Positions 1 to 8,282 of a stretch of DNA of 64,000 nt are shown here, in pieces. Location of the stretch: the NCBI GenBank assembly GCA_050293315.1, contig JBNKMS010000012.1, positions 62,001-126,000 on the forward strand, read 5' to 3'. Each line of letters starts with the position of its first letter. Position 1 is the first letter of the stretch. The stretch comes from CBFDBF01 sp050293315. Lineage in GTDB: Bacteria; Pseudomonadota; Gammaproteobacteria; Chromatiales; Chromatiaceae. The position numbers and the translations under genes were made by a program. Below the pieces are notes generated by a model. The model was not told where the DNA came from. It worked only from the letters and a program-made list of their open reading frames with translations, and did no database searches.

Positions 1-141
1 GAAAAGGTAAAACAGATGCGTGATAGGGCCAAACAGATGACCGAGGTGGCCAATGCAATAGAGAAGATGTATAACGCGCTCACCCCCGAGCAAAAAAAGA
101 TCGCGGATGAGTTAAACCCCAGAAGGATTCGCCGATTCTAA
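1..141 (+). CDS. C-terminal end of an LTXXQ-motif (Spy/CpxP-like) protein, partial
   Basis: The window opens inside a plus-strand frame whose last 46 codons are visible, ending in TAA at 139-141. The tail is basic and helical and contains LTPEQKKIAD, a match to the LTXXQ motif of Spy/CpxP-type periplasmic proteins, which act as envelope-stress chaperones or metal-responsive factors. The 5' end is outside the window, so signal peptide and full length cannot be judged. A strong hairpin terminator follows 21 bp after the stop, so this gene ends its transcription unit. The family call rests on one motif only. Confidence 0.55.
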   Translation, partial: EKVKQMRDRAKQMTEVANAIEKMYNALTPEQKKIADELNPRRIRRF

Positions 142-162
142 TCTACCCCCAATGTAGACCAG

Positions 163-190
163 GGCCCCGTAACATACGGGGCCTTTTTTA
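163..190 (+). terminator. Rho-independent terminator after the LTXXQ gene
   Basis: A perfect 8-bp stem GGCCCCGT / ACGGGGCC (163-170 and 176-183) with a 5-nt loop is followed by a run of seven T. The U-tract is on the plus strand only, so it terminates the plus-strand gene; the opposing HlyD gene ends 22 bp further on. Confidence 0.9.
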
Positions 191-212
191 TCGTTGCTAT
201 GTTTGCGACCTA

Positions 213-1541
213 TCAGGCCTCGTTAAACGCCCTGACCACCATATCCCGTAACGGCTTGACCAGGTAGTTTAACAACGTACGCTCTCCGGTCTTGATCACC
301 ACCTCAACCGGCATACCAGATACCAGCTGTAGCTTCTCCTTCTGCAGGGTAGCCATGGTTTCATCGTCAATAGTTAGCGTGGCCTTATAATAGGCCTCGT
401 CAGCCTGCCCCTCAACGTATACGTCGGTAGAGACGTCTGTAAGTTTTGAATAGAGGCTCGGGAAATTCCTGGAGCTATCGAATACCGGGAGGCGCACCTC
501 TGCCTTCAGGCCGGGATAGAGTGCATCTATATCCATCGGTGAGATCCTGGCATGAATGGTGAACAGTGACTCACGCGGAACTATCTCCATAATAGGCTCA
601 CCAGGATTAATCACAGCTCCGGTGGTTACAACATTAAAACCCTTTATTTTGCCGCCGACCGGGGCACGGATATCGATACGTGACAACTTCTCATTCAGTG
701 TTTGCTGTTGCGACTGCAACTCCGTTTGTCTCGCCTCCAACTCCCGCTGGCTGGAAATGACCTCTTTTATATAATCCCGTTTTAGCAGAGTGATCTGGGA
801 GAGGATCTCCTGAGTCGAAGACTTAAGTTGCTCAATCTCCGCCTGGTGCGAGATAAGTTCGCCCGAGATCTCGGTGCGGTTCCGCTGGGCCTCCCGCAGT
901 TTCGCCTTGGATACTAGGTTCTTCTTAGCCAGCCTGCTCAGACCATCGATATCCTGGTCCTGCAAACTGATACGGTAACGCAGGGTCTTAATCATCTTCT
1001 GATTACTAACGATCTCCCCCTTGGCCTGCTCCAAGCGCTGCCGTAGTACTGCCTGCTCTGATACCAGGGCTTGGCGTCGCGAATCGAACAGTTGCAGCTG
1101 GGTGGAGAGGATTGCAGACTGTCGGGCCTTTTTCGCCCGGTCGATCAATGGTGCTGAGAATGTCAGTTTTTGCTTGCCGTCGCGCTCTGCGATAAGACGT
1201 TCCAGACTCGCCTCGGCCTCAATCAACTGGCTGGTTACCTTGTCCAACTGAATATCAAAAGGTTTACGGTCCAAACTCAACAGCAGCTGTCCCTGCTCCA
1301 CAATGTCGCCATCCCGCACCTTGATACTGGCCACCAACCCGCCATCCAGATGCTGCACGCTCTTGTTGAGTGATGCTACAAGGATACGTCCATCTGCCAC
1401 TACTGCACTCTCCAAGGGTGCGATCCCGGCCCAACCGAGCAGAAACAGAAATGTAACTGCTAGTATTGACCAGCCGAGTTTACGGTATTGGCTGTCGTCC
1501 AGAGTAGGATCTTGCTGTTGTAATTTGGTATTTATCATCAC
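213..1541 (-). CDS. HlyD-family type I secretion periplasmic adaptor
   Basis: Membrane fusion protein of a type I secretion system, 442 aa, expected to bridge the inner-membrane ABC exporter to a TolC-type outer-membrane channel. Visible parts: short cytoplasmic N-terminus, one transmembrane segment at about residues 24-45, a lipoyl-like half motif near residues 60-95 (HLDGGLVASIKVRDGDIV), a long coiled-coil hairpin of about 100-290, the second lipoyl half (IDIRAPVGGKIKGFNV) and a C-terminal beta-barrel region. Length is typical. It starts immediately after the ABC gene stop (GTG at 1541 or ATG at 1538, behind a GGGGG run), so the two are translationally coupled. It is third in the minus-strand order RTX protein, ABC, HlyD. 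No TolC gene is adjacent. Confidence 0.93.
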   Translation of the reverse strand: MMINTKLQQQDPTLDDSQYRKLGWSILAVTFLFLLGWAGIAPLESAVVADGRILVASLNKSVQHLDGGLVASIKVRDGDIVEQGQLLLSLDRKPFDIQLDKVTSQLIEAEASLERLIAERDGKQKLTFSAPLIDRAKKARQSAILSTQLQLFDSRRQALVSEQAVLRQRLEQAKGEIVSNQKMIKTLRYRISLQDQDIDGLSRLAKKNLVSKAKLREAQRNRTEISGELISHQAEIEQLKSSTQEILSQITLLKRDYIKEVISSQRELEARQTELQSQQQTLNEKLSRIDIRAPVGGKIKGFNVVTTGAVINPGEPIMEIVPRESLFTIHARISPMDIDALYPGLKAEVRLPVFDSSRNFPSLYSKLTDVSTDVYVEGQADEAYYKATLTIDDETMATLQKEKLQLVSGMPVEVVIKTGERTLLNYLVKPLRDMVVRAFNEA

Positions 1542-1543
1542 CG

Positions 1544-3331
1544 TTACGTCCCCCGTTTAGCGGCGACAGCAGCCAATCGGGCCGGCCTGGCGGCAGCCTT
1601 GACAGTTTGCTTACGCCTGGGATCTGGCTTTCCGCTGTTTACCGCGGCCGGTCGGAAGAGCCGATTCAATACAGCCTCACGCGGCCCGAACAGATGCAGA
1701 CGCCCCTGTCGCAGGGATAGTATCTTGTCCGCCATCCTGAGGATGCTGCGACGATGGCTAGCCAGGATCAAGGTAGTGCCATGCTTTTTCAGATAGCTGC
1801 ATGCGCGGGCCAGTGCAAGCTCACCCTGCGCATCCAGGTTTGAGTTGGGCTCGTCCAAAATAATGATGGGCGGTCTGCCAAACAGCGCTCGTGCCAGTGC
1901 GATACGCTGCCGTTGGCCGCCAGATAGGGCGACTCCGCCTACACCTATACGGGTGTTATAGCCGTCCGGCAGGGCACGGATCAACGTGTCAACACCAGCG
2001 ATACGGGCCGCCTTCACGATCCTGGCAGCACTTGCCTTGGTGAAACGGGCGATATTCTCTGCCACCGTGCCATCAAACAGTTCTACATCCTGAGGCAGGT
2101 AACCGATACAGCTACCCAGCTCATCTGGATTCCACTGCCCAATGTCGGCGCCATCCAGCTGCACCCTGCCTGCACTCAGAGGCCAGAGTCCGAGCATGGC
2201 ACGGATCAGGCTGGTCTTACCTGCCGCGCTACTGCCGACTACGGCCAGCATCTCCCCCGGCCGCAGGTGGAGCGAAACCCCTTTAAGGACAGTACTCTCT
2301 CCACCGGGCGGAATAAGGACAGCATTCTCTACCCTGATCTCGCCTTTGGGTGCAGGCAAACTCAGACGCTGCTCCGGTTCTGGTATCTGTTGCAGTAGCT
2401 GGTCGAGGTGGTGATAGGCGTGGCGCGCACCGATAAAGCCCTTCCAGGCCCCGATCAACTGGTCGATGGGAGCGAGGGCCCGCCCCATCAAGATAGAACC
2501 GGCAATCACCATACCGGCCGTAATCTGGCCATCAATCGCCAGCCATGCGCCCAGCCCCAGCATCAGTGACTGAAACAGGTGGCGCAGGGTCTTGCTCAGG
2601 TTCATCCATGTCCCGGCACGATCAGCGGCACTGGACATGGCACGTAGTGACTCCAGATGTCGCTCCAACCAACGCCCCTGCAGCGCCCGCTGCATACCCA
2701 TGGCATGGAGCACCTCAGCGTTGCGCATCTGTGCGCTGATGATGTTGCCTGCCTGCATCTGCGCCTCGCCAGCGCAAACCTGCGGTTTACGGGTTGAGAA
2801 TTCGTTAACCAGCGCCAATACACTCAGAACTGCAGCGGCAAAGAGTGCAAACCAGCCGAACCAGGGATCGAATAGAAACAACACCCCGAGATAGACCGGA
2901 ATCCAGGGTGAGTCAAAAAAGGCAAAGGTGGCATTGCCGGCCACAAACTGCCGTATGCGTGCCAGATCGGAGAGGGGCCTGTCCGAGGCTCCTGTTGGAT
3001 CACGCAGTGCTCCCTGCATCACGGCCCGATAGACACGGCCATGCAGCTGATGATCGAGCCGTGCCCCAAGCCGCACCAGCATGCGGGAACGCACATACTC
3101 CAGCAGGCCCATTGTCACAAACATCCAGACCAACACCATGGTGAGCAGAAACAGGGTCTCATGGCTGCGACTGGCCAACACCCGATCGTATACCTGCAGC
3201 ATGTAGAGAGGCGGCACCAACAGAATCAAGTTGATGAACAGGCTAAACATACCAACCTGCATAAAACTCCTGCGTTCAGAAAGGAGCGCCTGTTTCAACT
3301 CATTGGCAGAGTGATCTTTAAATGGGTTCAT
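1544..3331 (-). CDS. Type I secretion ABC transporter (permease/ATPase)
   Basis: Inner-membrane exporter of the PrtD/AprD type, about 595 aa from the chosen ATG. The N-terminal half is a six-helix transmembrane domain (starting around SLFINLILLVPPLYMLQVYD); no C39 peptidase or C39-like domain precedes it, which fits RTX substrates with uncleaved C-terminal signals. The C-terminal half is a nucleotide-binding domain with Walker A GSSAAGKTS near residue 365, signature LSGGQRQRIALARAL and Walker B IIILDEP. A longer frame reaches 3370, but family members begin close to NPFKDHSANEL, so ATG 3331 is preferred. The RTX gene lies 75 bp upstream with a hairpin between them. HlyD follows directly. Confidence 0.93.
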   Translation of the reverse strand: MNPFKDHSANELKQALLSERRSFMQVGMFSLFINLILLVPPLYMLQVYDRVLASRSHETLFLLTMVLVWMFVTMGLLEYVRSRMLVRLGARLDHQLHGRVYRAVMQGALRDPTGASDRPLSDLARIRQFVAGNATFAFFDSPWIPVYLGVLFLFDPWFGWFALFAAAVLSVLALVNEFSTRKPQVCAGEAQMQAGNIISAQMRNAEVLHAMGMQRALQGRWLERHLESLRAMSSAADRAGTWMNLSKTLRHLFQSLMLGLGAWLAIDGQITAGMVIAGSILMGRALAPIDQLIGAWKGFIGARHAYHHLDQLLQQIPEPEQRLSLPAPKGEIRVENAVLIPPGGESTVLKGVSLHLRPGEMLAVVGSSAAGKTSLIRAMLGLWPLSAGRVQLDGADIGQWNPDELGSCIGYLPQDVELFDGTVAENIARFTKASAARIVKAARIAGVDTLIRALPDGYNTRIGVGGVALSGGQRQRIALARALFGRPPIIILDEPNSNLDAQGELALARACSYLKKHGTTLILASHRRSILRMADKILSLRQGRLHLFGPREAVLNRLFRPAAVNSGKPDPRRKQTVKAAARPARLAAVAAKRGT

Positions 3332-3374
3332 GAAAACAATTCCATGGTTAACATAATGCTTAAAATGCAAAGCA

Positions 3375-3392
3375 GGGGCCCGAGTGGGCCCC
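3375..3392 (-). terminator. Hairpin between RTX gene and its exporter (possible attenuator)
   Basis: A perfect 7-bp stem GGGGCCC / GGGCCCC with a 4-nt loop lies 14 bp after the RTX stop codon and upstream of the ABC start, followed on the minus strand by a moderately T-rich stretch. Placement between a highly expressed secreted substrate and its exporter suggests partial termination, so that substrate mRNA exceeds exporter mRNA. The lack of a clean U-tract makes it an attenuator or mRNA-stability hairpin rather than a certain terminator. Confidence 0.6.
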
Positions 3393-3406
3393 TATCTCTC
3401 TACGGG

Positions 3407-6400
3407 TCAGACGATTTCTGCCGGTGTGTTGTGGACTATGCCGGCATATTCTGCCCCATCCGTTGTGCTGACATCATCTATGCTGAATTCACCGTGGACC
3501 TCGACGCTACCGAGGGAGTTGCCCTCACCATCGGATAGCGAGACCAGACTCTTGTAGCCGTTGATCTGCAGCAGTTCAAACGAGACATCCGGCCCACCGA
3601 TAACCAGGGAGTCGCCATCTGTGCTGGAGAATCCCTCTATAAGATCATCGCCGATCCCCACACCTTCAGCCAGGAACAGGTAGGTGTCTGCACCACTACC
3701 ACCCTCCATACGGTCATTGGCACCGTCGGACAGACCGATAAGGATATCGTCACCACTGTAGCCATACAGCGCATCACTGTCGGCTCCACCCTCTAGGACA
3801 TCATCACCGTCATATCCCTTCAGGTAGTCGCTGCCCGCACCGCCGTACAGCATGTCATCACCATCCCCGCCGTTGAGGTAGTCGTTACCTGCGCCACCAT
3901 CCAGGATGTCCACACCGGCATCGCCGTAGAGTTTGTCTGCGCCAACGCCAGCGATCAGGTTGTCTGCGCCATCGCCACCGGAGAGACAGTCGTCGCCATC
4001 TCCGCCGATCAGCACATCGTCCCCTGCGTAGCCATACAGGTAGTCGTTACCAGCGCCACCATCCAGAAGATCATCTCCGGCCTCTCCTTTCAGATAGTCA
4101 TTGCCGGCCTCTCCATACAGCTTGTCGTCACCCTCTCCTCCGTAAAGCGTGTCGTTGCCTTCTCCACCCCATACCTGGTCATCGCCATCTTTGGCACATA
4201 CCTTGTCGTCGCCCTCTCTGGCCCAGATCTTGTCGTCCTCATTCAGGGTGTAGATCCTGTCACTGTTCACCGAGCCGAAGGTGGCCTCTGTCTTCAGGTA
4301 GAAGTTGTTGAGCCAGGTGGCAAGATCCCCCAGGTTGGCGTTCTGATCACCATCCTCGTTCAGGATGTAGTCGCCCTGGATGGCAAAGCCTAGATGGTAG
4401 ATGCCGTCGATCACGGTGTTGATGAAGTTGTCACCACGATATTTCTCTCTGGCTCCATCGTTCTGCACTAGATGGAAACCGGTCTCTTCGTTGGATTCAT
4501 CATCACCGTGCAGCTCTACCCACTGGTCGTAGTAGTTGTCGCGGATATGTGTGTTGATGGCCACGACATCTTCAACCGAGATCACACCATCAGTGGCGAT
4601 ACCCAGAGTCTTGATGGTGTCGTCCAGAATGTGGTTCATTGCGTTGGCCGCTTCTGCTCCTTCGTTGATATCACCAGCGTTGGTGCAGTGTGATAGACCG
4701 GTGTCGTTCTTGATGACGTCTATTAGCTCATCCAGGTTGGTGCCGGTATCCGCTGGGTTGAAGTAGAAGAAGTTCATCCAGTCGGCAAGGTCGGTCAGCT
4801 TGGCGTTCCTGTTGCCGTCTTCGTTCAGGATATAGTCACCCTGGATCTCATAACCCAGGTGGTAGATGCTGTCCGCTACTGTGTTGACAAAGTTCTTGCC
4901 GAACATGTAGGTGCTGGCACCGTCGTTCTGGACCAGATGGAAACCGGTCTCTTCATTGTCTTCATCATCGCCGTGCAGGATGTTCCACTCATCCTTGTAG
5001 TAGGCACGGATGTAGGCGTTGATCGCACGTATGTCATCCACACTGAAGGAGCCATCTTCTGCCGCCTTGGTGGCCTGGATCGCCTCTTCCAAAATGGCGT
5101 TCATGGTGTTGGCTGTACCGGCAGCTTCGTAGATCTCAGCATCCGGGACCTTGTTGCCCAACCCCTTGTCGGCCATCACCGTGTCGGTGATACGATCAAA
5201 ACCGGTATCTGTAGTAGAGCGATCGGTATAGAACTGGGTCAGCCAGTCGGCCAGATCGGTCAGGCAGGCGTTCTCGTTTCCATCTTCATTCAGGATCTTG
5301 TCACCCACGATCTCAAAGCCCAGATGGTAGATGCCATCTGCTACGGTGTTGGCCAGGTTGTCGCCACGGTAGTATTTACTGGCGCCGTCGTTCTGGATCA
5401 GATGGTAGCCGGTCTCTTCATTGTCCTCGTCATCACCGTGGTACTTCATCCAATCATCCAGATACTTCTCACGGATGTAGCCGTTGATGGCCTTGACGTC
5501 TTCCACCGTAAATACGCCATCATCCGCACCAGCGTTCTTGGCCGTAATCGCCTCCAGCAGGATCGCGTTCATCGCAGCAGCCGCATTCAAGCCGCCAGTG
5601 AGGTCTTTGGTGGATACGCGTCCACGTAGGCCCAGATCGCTGTCCAGCTGCTCCACTATCTGGTCCAGGCGTCCTTTCTCTGCTTCCGGACGGACCATAG
5701 GTTGTTGCTCTGCGGGATCTACCTGGTTGGCTGCAGTAGCGGTGCCGCTGATATCGTCTATGGATAGGCGACCATACACCTTGATGGTGCCCATGGAGGC
5801 GCCGGTCTCGCTGTTGCTGAGGAGAACGTTATGGTAACCACCATCCTGGTTGATGACATACTCCACACCGTCACCATTGATTACCAGCTTATCTCCGGCC
5901 TCTCGGTTGAAGTATTTTACATAGTCTTCGCCTATGCCTTCTCCCTCTACATCGAAGTAGAAGGTGTCTGCGCCATCCTCTCCATAGAGATAGTCTTTCT
6001 CACCATCGGAGTTGGCATAGATGTGGTCGTCTCCATCACCTGCGTAGACCTTGTCGTAGCCGTCTCCAGTGATTATTGTGTCACTGCCTGCGTAGCCATA
6101 TAGGTAGTCGTTACCAGCGCCACCATCCAGGGTGTCGTCTCCGGCCTCTCCTTTCAGATAGTCATTGCCGGCCTCTCCATATAGCTTGTCGTTACCCTCT
6201 CCTCCGTAAAGCGTGTCGTTGCCTTCTCCACCATACAGGGTATCGACGCCCTCATGGCCATATAGTTTATCGTTACCTGCACCTCCATCCAGGATATCGT
6301 TACCGGCCTCTCCCTTCAGATAGTCGTTACCGGCCTCTCCATATAATTTATCGTTTCCTTCTCTGCCGTACAGGGTATCGTTGCCACCGCCACCATAAAT

Positions 6401-6967
6401 GGTGTCATTGCCATCATCGCCATAAAGTCTGTCACTACTACCACTACCGTAAATAGGCTCATTGCCATCATCATTAACGTCAGATGGGGTCTCAGTACTT
6501 GCGTCTACTGCCTGATTATCATCGCCTGCGGAATCACTGCCGCTATTATCATCTGCTACCACAGGCTGAGCGCCATCTGTACCTGTAGGGTCGGGGGCAA
6601 CATCTGTGTCACTGCCAGTACTGGTCTCCTGAACTCCATCTCCTGCTGCGTTTCCACCCCCGTTATTATCATCTGCAGCTACAGGGTCGGAGCTAGCATC
6701 TGTGTTACTGTCCGTACTTGCAGCCTGACTACCAGCGTCCGCATCATCGCTGCTTGTACCGTCCGCGCTCTGGGACTGGGTATCATCTGTCCCGGTCTGA
6801 TCTGTATCTGTACTGGTCTGGTCAGATGCACTCTCACTAGCCAGCATGCTGTTGAGCCAGGTGATAAGGCGCCCCAATAAAGAGTTAGGATTACCGTTCC
6901 AAGACAACATCAAAAGCTGCTTTAAACTGGCCAAGTTGAGGAGGTTTACGAGAGAGTTTGTCGACAT
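3407..6967 (-). CDS. Large RTX calcium-binding protein with three internal EF-hand-like modules
   Basis: Putative secreted substrate of the adjacent type I system, 1186 aa from ATG 6967, chosen because GGAG lies 9 nt upstream; an ATG at 6982 has no ribosome site. Order: short hydrophobic N-terminus (about 1-45), Asp/Thr/Ser-rich low-complexity linker (45-165), a first block of GGxGxDxLxG nonapeptides (165-330), three copies of a module of about 150 aa (roughly 450-900), a second RTX block (905-1090), and a C-terminal RTX-end domain. No signal peptide is seen, as expected for type I export. Each module carries two possible calcium loops, one near DGVFTVEDV and one like NEDGNENACLTD, plus a conserved HGDDE.NEETG.HL.QNDGA segment. 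I recall similar modules in other proteobacterial RTX proteins but cannot give a function. Adhesin, matrix protein or toxin are all open. Confidence 0.85.
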   Translation of the reverse strand: MSTNSLVNLLNLASLKQLLMLSWNGNPNSLLGRLITWLNSMLASESASDQTSTDTDQTGTDDTQSQSADGTSSDDADAGSQAASTDSNTDASSDPVAADDNNGGGNAAGDGVQETSTGSDTDVAPDPTGTDGAQPVVADDNSGSDSAGDDNQAVDASTETPSDVNDDGNEPIYGSGSSDRLYGDDGNDTIYGGGGNDTLYGREGNDKLYGEAGNDYLKGEAGNDILDGGAGNDKLYGHEGVDTLYGGEGNDTLYGGEGNDKLYGEAGNDYLKGEAGDDTLDGGAGNDYLYGYAGSDTIITGDGYDKVYAGDGDDHIYANSDGEKDYLYGEDGADTFYFDVEGEGIGEDYVKYFNREAGDKLVINGDGVEYVINQDGGYHNVLLSNSETGASMGTIKVYGRLSIDDISGTATAANQVDPAEQQPMVRPEAEKGRLDQIVEQLDSDLGLRGRVSTKDLTGGLNAAAAMNAILLEAITAKNAGADDGVFTVEDVKAINGYIREKYLDDWMKYHGDDEDNEETGYHLIQNDGASKYYRGDNLANTVADGIYHLGFEIVGDKILNEDGNENACLTDLADWLTQFYTDRSTTDTGFDRITDTVMADKGLGNKVPDAEIYEAAGTANTMNAILEEAIQATKAAEDGSFSVDDIRAINAYIRAYYKDEWNILHGDDEDNEETGFHLVQNDGASTYMFGKNFVNTVADSIYHLGYEIQGDYILNEDGNRNAKLTDLADWMNFFYFNPADTGTNLDELIDVIKNDTGLSHCTNAGDINEGAEAANAMNHILDDTIKTLGIATDGVISVEDVVAINTHIRDNYYDQWVELHGDDESNEETGFHLVQNDGAREKYRGDNFINTVIDGIYHLGFAIQGDYILNEDGDQNANLGDLATWLNNFYLKTEATFGSVNSDRIYTLNEDDKIWAREGDDKVCAKDGDDQVWGGEGNDTLYGGEGDDKLYGEAGNDYLKGEAGDDLLDGGAGNDYLYGYAGDDVLIGGDGDDCLSGGDGADNLIAGVGADKLYGDAGVDILDGGAGNDYLNGGDGDDMLYGGAGSDYLKGYDGDDVLEGGADSDALYGYSGDDILIGLSDGANDRMEGGSGADTYLFLAEGVGIGDDLIEGFSSTDGDSLVIGGPDVSFELLQINGYKSLVSLSDGEGNSLGSVEVHGEFSIDDVSTTDGAEYAGIVHNTPAEIV

Positions 6968-7619
6968 GATGGCTTGCTCCATTGCGTTATAAACAGCAGC
7001 GCTAGGGTTTGTCGTATTGTGTGTGCGCCACTCCAGGATTGGGAAGATTAGCAGCCACTATAAAGAGCGTTTGTCGATCTGATCACGCTTTAGTCTTGTA
7101 TGACCTGGGAAATGAAATGCATTGCTTAAAGTGGAGAAATCATCACGCCGCCAATGAGAACAGGTGCCATGGGTTAAGAGCACTAGGTCATCTATTACTT
7201 TTGACACAATAGCCGTAGGGCTGCATTTCGTTGTGATGTTTGCTGATTTGTTTCGGGATTACCGACGCATGGCCTATATCATTTTGCGGCAGACAGGTGA
7301 CCGGGGTCACAGATGAGGGGTGATCCAGGTGCTTATAGATAATCCTGGCAATTAGTTTTGCAGCCTGACATCAGTGTCAGTTAAGACAGTAGAGCAATTA
7401 GGCTGCGAAACTAATTGCCGATCCAACTTAAGAACCCAGTTCTTACATATACCCTCCCCCTCAAGTGGGATAAACAACACAACTGTATCTTGACTTTTAA
7501 CCACTCATTTTCGAGTATTAATGGTATAGGGATAGTGGTTACGTAAACAGTATGCAGCCGACCCTACCGGCCGGCATCAGATCATCCATGAGCAAATATT
7601 GTTGTGAGATGGAAACAGT
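6968..7619. other. Long intergenic region upstream of the RTX operon
   Basis: No supported gene; the short frames here lack family features and ribosome sites. It should contain the RTX operon promoter (minus) and the promoter of the gene at 7620 (plus). A weak candidate for the latter is TTGACT at 7491-7496 with TATTAA at 7516-7521 (19-bp spacing, not ideal). The distinct feature is the long inverted repeat at 7347-7419, described separately. Confidence 0.5.
7347..7419. repeat. 20-bp inverted repeat with inner palindrome
   Basis: Arms at 7347-7366 and 7400-7419 are complementary at 19 of 20 positions, and the single mismatch becomes a G-U pair in RNA. The 33-nt loop contains a second small palindrome, TGACA-TCAG-TGTCA, at 7366-7379, which overlaps the left arm by one base. 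There is no U-tract, so it is not a simple terminator. It could be a miniature transposon-like or REP-type element, a regulator site, or a structured RNA. Nothing else in the window matches the arms as far as I can see. Confidence 0.7.
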
Positions 7620-8045
7620 ATGACCACACGAACCACCCTGATTGAAAACGAGTATGCCAACCTTTGGTACTATCCAGCGGAGAAAATCGTACACCATCAG
7701 TTCCTGCAGCCTGTTGTAGACGATCAGTTTCAATCCATACTACGCACCGGGTTGCGCATGATGAGTGAGCACGGCGCGCAAAAATGGCTCTCTGATGACC
7801 GTAACAATTCGATACTCTCGGCTGAAGATAGTGCCTGGTCACAGGATTTCTGGCTGCCACGCGCCTACGAGGCTGGCTGGAGATACTGGGCGGTGCTACC
7901 GCCGACCAAGGCCCGCGGCCAGATAAACATGAAACGACTAACAGAATATGTCGGCGCACAACACAGGGTCGACATTAAGATCTTCTCCGACCCTGATGAA
8001 GCCTGGCAATGGCTGGCACAACAAGGCACTGCCGATAGCAAATAG
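7620..8045 (+). CDS. Small conserved hypothetical protein, SpoIIAA/STAS-like fold possible
   Basis: A 141-aa soluble protein without signal peptide or membrane segment. It is rich in aromatic residues (NLWYYP, FWLPRAYEAGWRYWAVLPP). The pattern of an initial strand, a central WLSDDRN segment and a C-terminal helix (DPDEAWQWLAQQ) resembles the small SpoIIAA-like/STAS proteins of unknown role found in many Gram-negative bacteria, where a W-L-x-D-x-R-N motif recurs. That similarity is from memory and is weak. A purine-rich GAGATGGA lies about 7 nt upstream of the ATG. It stands alone, 237 bp before the next gene on the same strand. Function unknown. Confidence 0.65.
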   Translation: MTTRTTLIENEYANLWYYPAEKIVHHQFLQPVVDDQFQSILRTGLRMMSEHGAQKWLSDDRNNSILSAEDSAWSQDFWLPRAYEAGWRYWAVLPPTKARGQINMKRLTEYVGAQHRVDIKIFSDPDEAWQWLAQQGTADSK

Positions 8046-8282
8046 CAACAAAGGTCCCCGTAGATAATGTGCGCTCTATATCCGGGCATAAAAACCCGAA
8101 TGCTAACGCTGTAATTTTTCTGCTCATGTTGCAAAAAATCAGTGAATCGTCCTGAATTTATCATGGCGATGACTCGCGCGAACAATCGCCTAAATTTCGC
8201 CAGCGAAGCGCTGTAAAACTACTATTATTACTCTATTATTGAACAGATCTCTTTAAGAGGCCCAAATAACAAGACCCCCCCA

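Noticed and set aside
4859..5629. 256-codon plus-strand frame opposite the RTX gene
   Set aside because: It is antisense to the repeated modules and its length comes from their codon pattern; it shows no independent features.
3707..6472. CRISPR-like regular repeats in the RTX gene
   Set aside because: The periodicity is 27 bp from nonapeptide RTX codons, inside an open frame, with no spacers or cas genes.
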